Assembly (NCBI GenBank): GCA_035528475.1
Contig: DATKYO010000112.1
Span: 1 to 27,234, forward strand
DNA from: SD8 sp035528475
GTDB lineage: Archaea; Halobacteriota; Methanomicrobia; Methanomicrobiales; Methanospirillaceae
Reading direction: 5' to 3'
DNA length: 27,234 nt
Below, in pieces: positions 14,699-22,064 of this stretch. Below the pieces are notes generated by a model. It was not told where the DNA came from, searched no databases, and worked only from the letters and a program-made list of their open reading frames with translations. Numbering within the stretch: position 1 is the stretch's first letter; the number at the start of each line of letters is the position of its first letter. The position numbers and the translations under genes were made by a program.

Positions 14699-15103
14699 TT
14701 ATCCTCCGGCCCTGAACATATCCAGGGATCGAAGAGAGAAACATTCCTCATATATCTCTGCATAATTTTGGTTATCGGGGGGAGCGTAAGGGGGCGGCGT
14801 ATAATCGAGTATGGCCCTGATCCTTTTTTTTCTTGCAAATGATCTTTTCCTCACAAGATCCTTTTGCATCTGCAGGGGCAGGGGGATTTCATGTATATCC
14901 CGGTGGCAGTCCGGGCATAGTACGAGTATCTTCTTCTGGGGATCCGGAGTAGGAAGATAAGATCCGGTATCATCCACCAGAAGATGTAAATCAAGAATAG
15001 CAGGTGATTTGGTCTCCTCGCACCATTCACACCTGAATTGTACCGCGAGTTTTATTTTCATTTCCTGGATATTACTTACCATTCCCCGTGCGGGCATAGT
15101 CAT
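14699..15103 (-). CDS. HNH-like / zinc-binding protein
   Basis: A 134-residue protein from ATG 15103, chosen because AAGGAGA lies 8 nt upstream on the minus strand. It contains CEWC at 25-28, a short LDLHLL with His40, then VLCPDCHRDIHE with C63, C66, H67 and H71. This is the layout of HNH-type zinc proteins: two CxxC pairs hold Zn2+ and a beta-beta-alpha core carries His residues. A nuclease function is possible, but the canonical HNH catalytic Asn is not evident, so it may be only a Zn-binding fold. The C-terminus is basic, then Pro/Tyr-rich (TPPPYAPPDNQNYAEIY). It lies downstream of the TPR gene on the same strand, 190 bp away, and converges on the lyase gene. Confidence 0.65.
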   Translation of the reverse strand: MTMPARGMVSNIQEMKIKLAVQFRCEWCEETKSPAILDLHLLVDDTGSYLPTPDPQKKILVLCPDCHRDIHEIPLPLQMQKDLVRKRSFARKKRIRAILDYTPPPYAPPDNQNYAEIYEECFSLRSLDMFRAGG

Positions 15104-15261
15104 TGGAGAGGTCTCCTTGATCTTGTGAATGGCAATAGTCACACAAAAAGCTATGGGATTGCATGTTCACGGCTGCATCGACGGCAGTGACTTTTGAAAT
15201 AAGCCATGCGAAGGCCCCATATGCTGAAAATGGAAAAGAGAACTCAATACATTGCAAATTC

Positions 15262-15291
15262 GGGATTCTTAAAGAAAATTCACGGAATCCC
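15262..15291 (-). terminator. Hairpin at the stop codon of the TPR gene
   Basis: GGGATTC (15262-15268) and GAATCCC (15285-15291) form a 7-bp stem with a 16-nt loop. The stem begins in the TAG stop codon (15293-15291) of the TPR gene. It may be a transcript end or a 3'-stabilising hairpin; there is no long T-run. Confidence 0.4.
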
Positions 15292-18200
15292 TATAAAAGA
15301 TCCTTTATTCTTCGTTTCACAAATTCGATGAGTTCTTCGGATTCATCATCGGCAAATTGAATGAAACTTTGATATGCCACCTGTGCTTCCAAAAAACGCG
15401 AGAGTTTTTCACAGGCCAATCCCTTGTGTAAATATGCCCTTGAATATTGAGGATTAAGACTGAGTGCCTGATCGAATTCAATAACTGCTGCTTCGGATTG
15501 GTTTTCCTTATAATAGATACTTCCCAGGTTGTAATGGGCTTCAGCCAGTTCCGGATCGATTTGAAGGGCTTTTTTAAAATCAGCAATTGCTGCCTCAAAT
15601 TTATTCTTTCTCCGGTATTCAATCCCCCTGTTATAATACGCAGGGGCATGATGAGGGTTTAACTCAATTACTGTTGAAAAATCCGATATCGCCCTGTTAT
15701 ACAGTTCTTTCCCGGAATATGCATTTCCCCTGTTATTATAGGCTTTTTCGTTCTCCGGATCGATCTCTATGGACCTTGAATAATCTATGACCGCTTCATC
15801 GAGAAGTCCCATCCTGTGATAGGCAACACCACGGTTGTAATACGCTTCGGCAAAATCAGGTTTTATCTCAATTGCCCTGAAAAAATCAGAGATTGCCAAT
15901 TCTATCATATCGCGTTTGCCATATTCGATACCCCTGTTATAGAATGCTGTTGCATTTGCAGGATTTATCTCAATAGCCTCTGAGAAATCGCTAATCGCTT
16001 CGTTATTCATTCCTTTGCCCGCATACGCATTACCCCTGTTATTATAGGCCTTTTCATTGTCAGGCACAAGTTCTATTGTACTGGAATAATCCCTGATCGC
16101 CTCTTCGAGGAGACCCCTTCGGTGGTATGCGACCCCGCGGTTATAGTATGCGTCTGAAAAACCGGAATTGATCTGAATTGCTTTATTAAAATCTTCAGTT
16201 GCTTCACTAATCATCCCCATCTCTCCGTACACAAGCCCACGATTGTAAAAAGCATTACTATTATCCGGATTAATCGCTATTGTTCTTGAAAAATCGCTAA
16301 TCGCTTCATCATATATTCCTTTTCCGGCACAGGCGGATCCCCGGTTGTAATATGCCTTTTCATTCCCCGGATTTATTTCAATGGCCAGAGTATAATCCTC
16401 GATGGCATCGTCAATTTTCCCCTGTTTTTCATATTCTATCCCCCTCATATTATAGGCCATATCATCTTCAGGAAAGATTTCAATTAGCGCAGTAAAATCA
16501 AAAATTGCGTCTTCTTTTTTACCCATCCGGCTGTACATAGTCCCTCTTCTTCGAAGGGCTTCAATAGATAGTGAATTCAACCGAAGCGCCGTTGAGTAAT
16601 CTTCTACTGCCCGGTCATACTCTCCCACTCTTCCATATTCGCTTCCTCTTTCGATATATGCTTCATAGAATCTGGGGTTTATTTCAAGAGCCTTTCCGAA
16701 ATCGGATATTGCTTTTTCCTGATTCTTGCATTTACTGAAATCAATACCACGTGAAAGATACGCTTCTGCACAAACAGGATTGATTTCAATAGCCATGGAA
16801 AAGTCAGCGATGGCCCGTACCCACGAACCGGTCTGGTGAAATTGATGGCCACGCCTCATATACGCTTCCAGGAAATCCGGATTAAGCTGGATGGCTGAAG
16901 AAAAATCCTGTATTGCGTCTTTCGAATTCTCAAGTGCTGCGAGTTCAATCCCCCTCCTGTAAAATGCTTCTGAATTTTGTGGATCCTGGGCAATTGCCAG
17001 GGTAAAATCTTCAATTGCAGCGCTTTTTTCCGATATTTTGCTATAATCAAGCCCTCTATGGAAGAATACCCCTGGTGTATCAGGATTCAACTCAATCGCT
17101 TTTGTATAATCGCGAATTGCCATATCAGAAAGCCCGATACCTGAAAATTCCATTCCCCTGTGGTAATAAGCGTCTGCAAAACGGGGATTCAATTCAATTA
17201 CCTTTGAATATTCTGATATCGCCCTGTCCGGCAGACCTGCCTTATGGTAATCAAATCCCCGCCTGAAGAATGCACTGTCGTTTTTGGGATTGATTTTCAA
17301 TGCACTGCTGAAATCTGCAATTGCTTCTTCAATCATTCCAAGGCGGTCATATTCATTTCCCCGGTTATAATATGCTTCATAAAATGCGGGATCAATATCG
17401 ATTGCCTGGGTAAAATCAGAAATTGCCCACTCTGAATACCCTCTCTCTGAATATTCAAGTCCCCTCCTGTTATACAATTCCGGATCATCGGGATACCTCG
17501 AAATATCATCGGATAATTCAAAAATTATGGCAGACAAGGGTAAATTCCGCTGTCTTTCCACCCTTTCGGCCTCAAATTCTGATTTCACTTCAGATTGCTG
17601 CTTTTCGAAATCACTTTTTATTCCAGGAGTGACGGATAAGTCAAAGGTATCATAACTGGAAAAATCAACCCGTCCTGAACTCTTCTGATTGTCTTGCCAT
17701 GCATCTGATGAAGATTCATTTGATTCGAGCATCCTGATAGCCTTGGAAAATTGTGCGACAGCATCATCATACAGTCCCAGCCTGATTTGCAGAACTCCCA
17801 GATTATTATATGCCTCTGCAAAACCCGGGTTACATTCGATTGCTTTCGTATAGTGGGCGATTGAATTGTCGAAAAGACCTATTTTTGCATATTCCACACC
17901 AAGATTGTTGTGTGCTTCGGTGTATCCCGGATCTAGTTCCACACAAACCAGGTAATCAGAAATCGCCGCATCGGGATCTCCCTTCTTCCCCAGCAACACC
18001 CCGCGATTGTAGTAAAAAAATGGATTATCCGGTTTTATCGCAATGGCATGACTGTAATCAGCAAGGGCATCGTCAATGTATCCCAGTTTGGAAAACTCCA
18101 CACCTCTGTTAAAATACGCTTCAATGAAGTTCTGGTCAATATCAATTGCCTTCGAATAGTCCCTGACAGCGGCTTCATGCCTTTCTGTCCTTGCAAAAAC

Positions 18201-18611
18201 AACTCCACGATTGGTAAAGGTGGCCGCATTATGCGGGTCCAGCTCTATTGATCGTGTGAAATCATCAATTGCTTTTTCATTTTCCCCAATCCGGGCATAT
18301 TCTACTCCCCTGTTATAGTAGGCCTCGCCAAATTGCGGGTCTGCATTGATAGCAGAGGAATAATCCCTGATAGCATGCTCGAATTGCCCCAAAAAGGAAT
18401 ATGCCACGCCACGATTATAATAAGCCTCCGTGAAATCGGGATTGAAACGAAGTGCTGCATTATAATCGTTTATTGCAAGTTCATACGCCTTTTTCGCAAC
18501 GTACGCAACTCCCCTGTTGTTATACGCATCAATATCATCGGATTTCACTTCCAGTGCCCGGGTATAATCTCTAATCGCCTCATCGAGGAATCCCTTCTGA
18601 TGGTAAGCCAT
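15291..18611 (-). CDS. Giant TPR protein with 30 tetratricopeptide repeats
   Basis: From ATG 18611 the product has 1106 residues made almost wholly of 34-residue TPRs (consensus AEAYYNRGxxYxxxGxxxxA then IxDYxxAIEINPxN). Nine repeats fill residues 1-298; a 78-residue linker (299-376, Ser- and Glu-rich, partly coiled) follows; 21 repeats fill 377-1106. There is no signal peptide or membrane helix, so it is likely a cytoplasmic scaffold. Repeats 21-29 are three copies of a three-TPR block. The ATG lies inside the first repeat and lacks an SD; a GGGAGGAG at 18654-18647 points to a CTG start at 18641 that would restore that repeat (1116 residues). A TATA box sits near 18712. Partner unknown; O-GlcNAc-transferase-like architecture is possible but no catalytic domain is present. 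Confidence 0.9.
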   Translation of the reverse strand: MAYHQKGFLDEAIRDYTRALEVKSDDIDAYNNRGVAYVAKKAYELAINDYNAALRFNPDFTEAYYNRGVAYSFLGQFEHAIRDYSSAINADPQFGEAYYNRGVEYARIGENEKAIDDFTRSIELDPHNAATFTNRGVVFARTERHEAAVRDYSKAIDIDQNFIEAYFNRGVEFSKLGYIDDALADYSHAIAIKPDNPFFYYNRGVLLGKKGDPDAAISDYLVCVELDPGYTEAHNNLGVEYAKIGLFDNSIAHYTKAIECNPGFAEAYNNLGVLQIRLGLYDDAVAQFSKAIRMLESNESSSDAWQDNQKSSGRVDFSSYDTFDLSVTPGIKSDFEKQQSEVKSEFEAERVERQRNLPLSAIIFELSDDISRYPDDPELYNRRGLEYSERGYSEWAISDFTQAIDIDPAFYEAYYNRGNEYDRLGMIEEAIADFSSALKINPKNDSAFFRRGFDYHKAGLPDRAISEYSKVIELNPRFADAYYHRGMEFSGIGLSDMAIRDYTKAIELNPDTPGVFFHRGLDYSKISEKSAAIEDFTLAIAQDPQNSEAFYRRGIELAALENSKDAIQDFSSAIQLNPDFLEAYMRRGHQFHQTGSWVRAIADFSMAIEINPVCAEAYLSRGIDFSKCKNQEKAISDFGKALEINPRFYEAYIERGSEYGRVGEYDRAVEDYSTALRLNSLSIEALRRRGTMYSRMGKKEDAIFDFTALIEIFPEDDMAYNMRGIEYEKQGKIDDAIEDYTLAIEINPGNEKAYYNRGSACAGKGIYDEAISDFSRTIAINPDNSNAFYNRGLVYGEMGMISEATEDFNKAIQINSGFSDAYYNRGVAYHRRGLLEEAIRDYSSTIELVPDNEKAYNNRGNAYAGKGMNNEAISDFSEAIEINPANATAFYNRGIEYGKRDMIELAISDFFRAIEIKPDFAEAYYNRGVAYHRMGLLDEAVIDYSRSIEIDPENEKAYNNRGNAYSGKELYNRAISDFSTVIELNPHHAPAYYNRGIEYRRKNKFEAAIADFKKALQIDPELAEAHYNLGSIYYKENQSEAAVIEFDQALSLNPQYSRAYLHKGLACEKLSRFLEAQVAYQSFIQFADDESEELIEFVKRRIKDLL
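15444..16361 (-). repeat. Three-copy 306-bp block of three TPRs
   Basis: Within the TPR gene, residues 751-852, 853-954 and 955-1056 are three consecutive 102-residue blocks. Each first TPR begins EKAYxNRG(N/S)A, each second (A/S)xA(F/Y)YNRG, each third xxAxYN(R/L)G. DNA landmarks (tgttattataggc at 15731 and 16037) recur at exactly 306 bp, with a diverged third copy another 306 bp on. This shows stepwise duplication of a three-repeat unit. Confidence 0.85.
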
Positions 18612-18646
18612 GCCCCTGTTATAGTAAATTTCGCCGTCCAGAAAGT

Positions 18647-18718
18647 CTCCTCCCTTTCATCACATCCAAATGCCCGGAATTGAGTCGATTTATTCAGTTG
18701 TTGTTCTTTTTATAATTT
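18647..18718 (-). promoter_or_regulatory. TATA box and Shine-Dalgarno of the TPR gene
   Basis: On the minus strand AAATTATAAAAA (18718-18707) is a TATA box predicting a start near 18686. GGGAGGAG (18654-18647) is a near-perfect SD. It lies 7 nt before CTG 18641-18639 but about 38 nt before ATG 18611. A TGA in the same frame at 18659-18657 rules out any longer start. Confidence 0.55.
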
Positions 18719-18739
18719 ACAATATAGTTTTCTGTCTGA

Positions 18740-18961
18740 TTGCAGAATTCGTTTTCATTATCCGGCAACCTGGTTGAGTCACACGTCCAGTTCCGCCTGA
18801 TAACATTAGACTTTTCACAAATTATTGAATTGAAGTGCAGTGATGACAGTGCGATGACTGCATACATTTTGTGCCCTTCCGGTTTGGAAATATGTGTACA
18901 GGCCGGGAAACGAGGTACGCCAATTATAAATTGGATCCTCCAAAAAAATGGCGATATTTAA
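18740..18961 (+). CDS. Uncertain open frame, 73 codons
   Basis: A TTG-started frame in the gene-poor stretch upstream of the TPR gene, on the opposite strand. Composition is protein-like, with three Cys and the end reading CVQAGKRGTPIINWILQKNG. A TATA-like element (TTTTTATAAT, 18707-18716) would give a nearly leaderless message, but this element is shared with the TPR promoter. There is no SD and no family that I recognise. It may be a chance frame or a remnant. Confidence 0.2.
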   Translation: MQNSFSLSGNLVESHVQFRLITLDFSQIIELKCSDDSAMTAYILCPSGLEICVQAGKRGTPIINWILQKNGDI

Positions 18962-19007
18962 GGATTGTATTTGATATGTTCACAATTGTTGTGTCTTTTT
19001 AGGAGTT

Positions 19008-19027
19008 ACCGGACCCTGTGATCCGGT
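19008..19027 (+). promoter_or_regulatory. GC-rich hairpin in the leader of the 26-codon gene
   Basis: ACCGGA (19008-19013) and TCCGGT (19022-19027) pair around an 8-nt loop. It lies 16 nt before a strong SD and could be a leader structure. A TATA-like GATATTTAAGG near 18953 would place the transcript start near 18982, before the hairpin. Confidence 0.35.
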
Positions 19028-19060
19028 TAAAATCGGTCTTAAAAAAGGAGGTATCCGCGC

Positions 19061-19141
19061 TTGAGTGGATGGAATGCAGAAAAGATGAGAGATTCCCCGG
19101 GTAAAAGACGGTACAAAACAGGTGATTACTCCTGGAATTGA
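19061..19141 (+). CDS. Candidate micro-protein, 26 aa, with strong Shine-Dalgarno
   Basis: AAAGGAGGT at 19044-19052 is the best SD in this window and lies exactly 8 nt before TTG 19061. The frame then runs 26 codons to TGA 19139-19141. The product is basic and aromatic (begins MSGWNAEKMRDS, ends GDYSWN), with no Cys or membrane helix. I recognise no family. The strength and spacing of the SD are the main evidence; the length gives no statistical support. It lies alone in a stretch of about 640 bp between the TPR and PsiE genes. It might also be a leader peptide, but no plus-strand gene follows within 700 bp. Confidence 0.38.
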   Translation: MSGWNAEKMRDSPGKRRYKTGDYSWN

Positions 19142-19301
19142 AAAACTAATTTCAATATGAATTCTCTAAAATCAAGGGTACCCGGCGTTTTTTGGAAGAG
19201 CGGTCGTTTCATCCCACGGGTATTGCCGTTATCTCAGGATGCCCTTACCTCCGAACCGATACTCTTTCACTGACACGATTTTATTCATGATAATAATCGA
19301 T

Positions 19302-19721
19302 CTATTTTGAAATTCCTGCTTTTTTTATCAGATAATAACATCCGCCAAGCGCAATGATAATCACCCCAAGGCCAACGAGGTATCCGGAGTCCGACGGTGA
19401 ACTGCTGGAGAAAGGATCCAGGAGAATGATCTTCCTGGAGACCGCAATAATAGCAAGGAGTATTATTATCTCAAAATGTAACTCGTTTTTTGTGAGGTAA
19501 GCTTTTATTGTTTCCATCAATTCGATACCAATCAGGATGAGTAGGAAAAATCCGAAAATATTGAGAATTTCTTCATTATTTAATCGAAAGGTAAAATCAA
19601 TGAGTAGTGATTCAATAAGGATGATACCCAGTTCGATTACTGCAATTAATATCACCCCGGCAAGCATTACCAGGAGAACAAAATAGATGCCCCGCTCAAA
19701 CCGGTTCAGATTTTCAAGCAT
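19302..19721 (-). CDS. PsiE-like phosphate-starvation-inducible membrane protein
   Basis: A 139-residue membrane protein with four hydrophobic segments (about 12-40, 50-75, 82-97 and 113-132). The core GIELMETIKAYLTKNELHFE then IILLAIIAVSRKIILLD is the signature of the PsiE family (PF06146), induced by phosphate starvation in E. coli, with unknown biochemical role. The start is ATG 19721 because GAGG lies 7 nt upstream; ATG 19748 is in frame but lacks an SD. A TATA-like CATATAC lies near 19755. It is a single gene, divergent from the PEGA protein gene. Any link with the Pit genes at the left edge is only thematic. Confidence 0.8.
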   Translation of the reverse strand: MLENLNRFERGIYFVLLVMLAGVILIAVIELGIILIESLLIDFTFRLNNEEILNIFGFFLLILIGIELMETIKAYLTKNELHFEIIILLAIIAVSRKIILLDPFSSSSPSDSGYLVGLGVIIIALGGCYYLIKKAGISK

Positions 19722-19806
19722 ACTTAATCCTCGGATACATTTTCCCAAAGGTTGTATATGAGGTTATTGTATCCTTCCAAAATATTCGGATGCTGAAGAT
19801 GAAAGA

Positions 19807-19850
19807 TTTAAATAAACGGAGTTCTCCCAACATATATACTATGAAGGTGA
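19807..19850 (+). promoter_or_regulatory. TATA box and SD of the PEGA protein gene
   Basis: TTTAAATA at 19807-19814 predicts a transcript start near 19836; CATATATACT at 19831-19840 is a weaker alternative. AAGGTGA at 19844-19850 is a good SD, 7 nt before ATG 19858. Confidence 0.55.
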
Positions 19851-19857
19851 ATTTTAC

Positions 19858-21162
19858 ATGAATCAGGTATATCCAGCATTTATCCGCATCATTGTTTTTC
19901 TACTCGTCCTCTTACTTATTCCTCTCGCATCGGGCCAGGCTAATCCGGGTGTGATCGGAGGTGATGTGGGGTATTTCCAGGTTGAATCGAATCCTACAGG
20001 AGCCGAAGTGATTTTTGACGGCGAATTCAGGGGTGAAACTCCGGTAAGCGTCCCCGTGTTCAGCACAGCAACTCCCAGCCATACCATAGCCATTTCAAAA
20101 CCGGGATATTTTCCCTGGATAAAACAATATTCCCAAAATCCAGCTCCCGGGAAAACCATCCAGGTTTATGCCCAGATGGAGCCAAGCACATCATTCGGCA
20201 CCCTGGTAGTCACTTCATCTCCTTCCGGCGCACTTATCACGGTTGACGGAGGCAAGGGCCAGCAGGCTCCCTGGACATATACTGATGTTACCGCAGGGAG
20301 CCATATCGTGCAGGCATTTCTCTCCGGATATGATACATATGCTGAGATAGTGAATGTCCCTCCCGGAGGAACCGCAACAGTAAATGCACTGCTTGTTCCC
20401 CTGACCAATGTTGGGTCGCTCCAGGTGAAAACATCTCCCGGAGGTGCCGATGTGTATATTAACGGAGTATACAGGGGGTCTTCTGACACAACTGTGGGAA
20501 ACCTCGCTGCCGGGAAACATTTTGTCCAGCTGAAACTTGCGGGATATCAGGACTGGACCTATACAATTGAGATTCTGCCAAATCAGGTGACATTCCTCGA
20601 TGTCCCCCTGTCGATACGGACCAGTCCGACTACCGGGGACATCCAGGTTGAGTCTTCTCCACCGGGAGCGGCAGTATTCCTGGACGGCGTCTATCAGGGA
20701 CGGACACAGGGCACCAATCCTCTTGACCTCACAGGTGTCAGTCCGGGAACGCACCCACTCAGTATCCAGCTTGAAAATTACCAGGATTATAACACAAGCG
20801 TGGATGTCAGGACAGGCCAGACCACCACTGTCAAAGCCACGCTCGTCTCCAGTCCCTCACCCGGACAGAGCGGAACAATCCAGATAAGTTCCCAGCCGTC
20901 AGGTGCAAATGTCTTTATTGATAATGTCTGCCGGGGGATAACCCCCCTCACACTCCCTTCACTGGGGACAGGAACCTACTCACTTGCTGTCAGGCTGGCA
21001 GGCTATAATGACTACTCCACTACAATTGTTGTCAATGCAGGTCAGGCCCTCCAAATCGAGGCGGCCCTTACACCTGTGGCCACATCTGCAGGCACTATCC
21101 CCCTTGTTCTGGTTCTGTCCCTATTCATTGCAGGCATATGGTTCATGCACAGGCGGACCTGA
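19858..21162 (+). CDS. Surface protein with five PEGA domains
   Basis: A 434-residue exported protein. Residues 8-27 form a signal peptide (IIVFLLVLLLIPLASGQA), and residues 414-430 a C-terminal membrane helix followed by HRRT, so the body is held outside the cell. Between them are five PEGA domains (PF08308) at about 38-107, 113-180, 186-250, 259-330 and 339-406. Each has the form 'VxSxPxGAxVxxDGxxxGxTP...LxxGxHxxxxxxxGYxxY'. PEGA domains are found in cell-surface proteins and may bind envelope polymers; the ligand is unknown. Start ATG 19858 has a GGTGA SD and TATA box. It is a single gene and ends near a T-run. Confidence 0.87.
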   Translation: MNQVYPAFIRIIVFLLVLLLIPLASGQANPGVIGGDVGYFQVESNPTGAEVIFDGEFRGETPVSVPVFSTATPSHTIAISKPGYFPWIKQYSQNPAPGKTIQVYAQMEPSTSFGTLVVTSSPSGALITVDGGKGQQAPWTYTDVTAGSHIVQAFLSGYDTYAEIVNVPPGGTATVNALLVPLTNVGSLQVKTSPGGADVYINGVYRGSSDTTVGNLAAGKHFVQLKLAGYQDWTYTIEILPNQVTFLDVPLSIRTSPTTGDIQVESSPPGAAVFLDGVYQGRTQGTNPLDLTGVSPGTHPLSIQLENYQDYNTSVDVRTGQTTTVKATLVSSPSPGQSGTIQISSQPSGANVFIDNVCRGITPLTLPSLGTGTYSLAVRLAGYNDYSTTIVVNAGQALQIEAALTPVATSAGTIPLVLVLSLFIAGIWFMHRRT

Positions 21163-21169
21163 ATTACCA

Positions 21170-21176
21170 TTTTTTT
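21170..21176 (+). terminator. Oligo-T terminator after the PEGA gene
   Basis: A seven-T run begins 8 nt after the stop codon. Oligo-T on the coding strand is the usual archaeal termination signal. The remaining 21177-21423 is AT-rich, with another T7 run at 21266-21272 and no supported gene. Confidence 0.45.
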
Positions 21177-21423
21177 GATATAAAAAATTGGAACGATAAA
21201 ATATTTTAATTGAAAATTCCAGCCCCGTTTAGGAATACATCAATTCCATTTCCGCTGATAGACTTTTTTTAACGTTGTGAAAACGAAGGATTATCAGAGG
21301 GTTGGTAATTATGCGACGTACACTCCAGGAGGGATTGAATTTTAAGTCTCCATGGATCCTGTACAACCTGCATATCCATCATATACCGCCATTTCATAGT
21401 TTCGCATCCTTGCCTGCAGACAG

Positions 21424-21876
21424 TTATCCAAGACTCTTTTTCATGAGGTACCGATCCTCACCAGGTCCGAAGTATTCGGGCAGCATTTCCACAATTTCAA
21501 AGTCAAGCCCGGAATAAAGACGCATTGCAGACTTGTTATCAGGAGCAACGGAGAGCCACGCTTCATGTATTCCTTTTGCATGAAATCTGTTGCACAATTC
21601 TTCAACAAGTATCCGGCCCAGAGACCTCCCCCTATGATTTTCTTTCACCTTTAATCGCAGGATCCACGCTTTTTTGGAATTATCCTGGACACCTGCACCC
21701 ACGGTATAACCTGTTACCCCGGATGAATTCCCTATCACAAGAAAAGTATCCGGGAAAAGCTCCCGGGCCTGTCTTAAAAATACTGCGGCGCTGTAAAACG
21801 AATGGTTCCCTCCTGCTTCAAGGCATGTTACCGCAAAAAAGTCCATTTCCCTATATTCCCTCACAGGAAAATACAT
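21424..21876 (-). CDS. GNAT family N-acetyltransferase (RimI-like)
   Basis: A 150-residue acetyl-CoA-dependent transferase. The N-terminal strand reads MYFPVREYREMDFFAVTCLE. Motif A is ILRLKVKENHRGRSLGRILV, with the R-G-x-x-x-G pyrophosphate-binding loop; motif B is WLSVAPDNKSAMRLYSGLDF, the N-x-x-A-x-x-x-Y signature of RimI/GNAT enzymes. It could acetylate a protein N-terminus, an antibiotic or a metabolite. ATG 21876 matches the family fold; ATG 21846 would remove the first strand. A 23-bp tandem duplication with TATA-like elements lies just upstream and may alter its promoter. Confidence 0.85.
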   Translation of the reverse strand: MYFPVREYREMDFFAVTCLEAGGNHSFYSAAVFLRQARELFPDTFLVIGNSSGVTGYTVGAGVQDNSKKAWILRLKVKENHRGRSLGRILVEELCNRFHAKGIHEAWLSVAPDNKSAMRLYSGLDFEIVEMLPEYFGPGEDRYLMKKSLG

Positions 21877-21897
21877 ACAAGTAATATTTTTGAAGAT

Positions 21898-21943
21898 ATA
21901 TTGTATTCTTCAGTTTTTTTATATTGTATTCTTCAGTTTTTTT
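21898..21943. repeat. Perfect 23-bp tandem duplication upstream of the GNAT gene
   Basis: ATATTGTATTCTTCAG plus seven T occurs at 21898-21920 and 21921-21943 without mismatch. On the minus strand each copy holds a TATA-like ACAATATA preceded by an A-run, so the promoter of the GNAT gene is duplicated. The more distal copy is at a suitable distance from ATG 21876. Confidence 0.88.
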
Positions 21944-22002
21944 GGATCTTAGAACCCATGGCTGAATATACAAAAGTTGATATGGGTATGATAATTAAAT
22001 AA

Positions 22003-22016
22003 CTTTAATATAATTT
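22003..22016 (+). promoter_or_regulatory. TATA box for the histidine kinase gene
   Basis: CTTTAATATAATTT matches the archaeal TATA pattern. It predicts a transcript start near 22036 and a leader of about 29 nt. Confidence 0.45.
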
Positions 22017-22064
22017 CCCAGGGGTTTTCATGTCCACCATCTCTATCCTTTTATTTGTCACCTG

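Noticed and set aside
15444..18611. The evenly spaced repeats as a CRISPR array or minisatellite
   Set aside because: The period is 102 bp, there are no unique spacers between identical repeats, and the frame is open throughout as TPR motifs.
21302..21517. Plus-strand frame of 71 codons opposite the end of the GNAT gene
   Set aside because: Half of it is antisense to the GNAT gene and no clear SD or domain is present.
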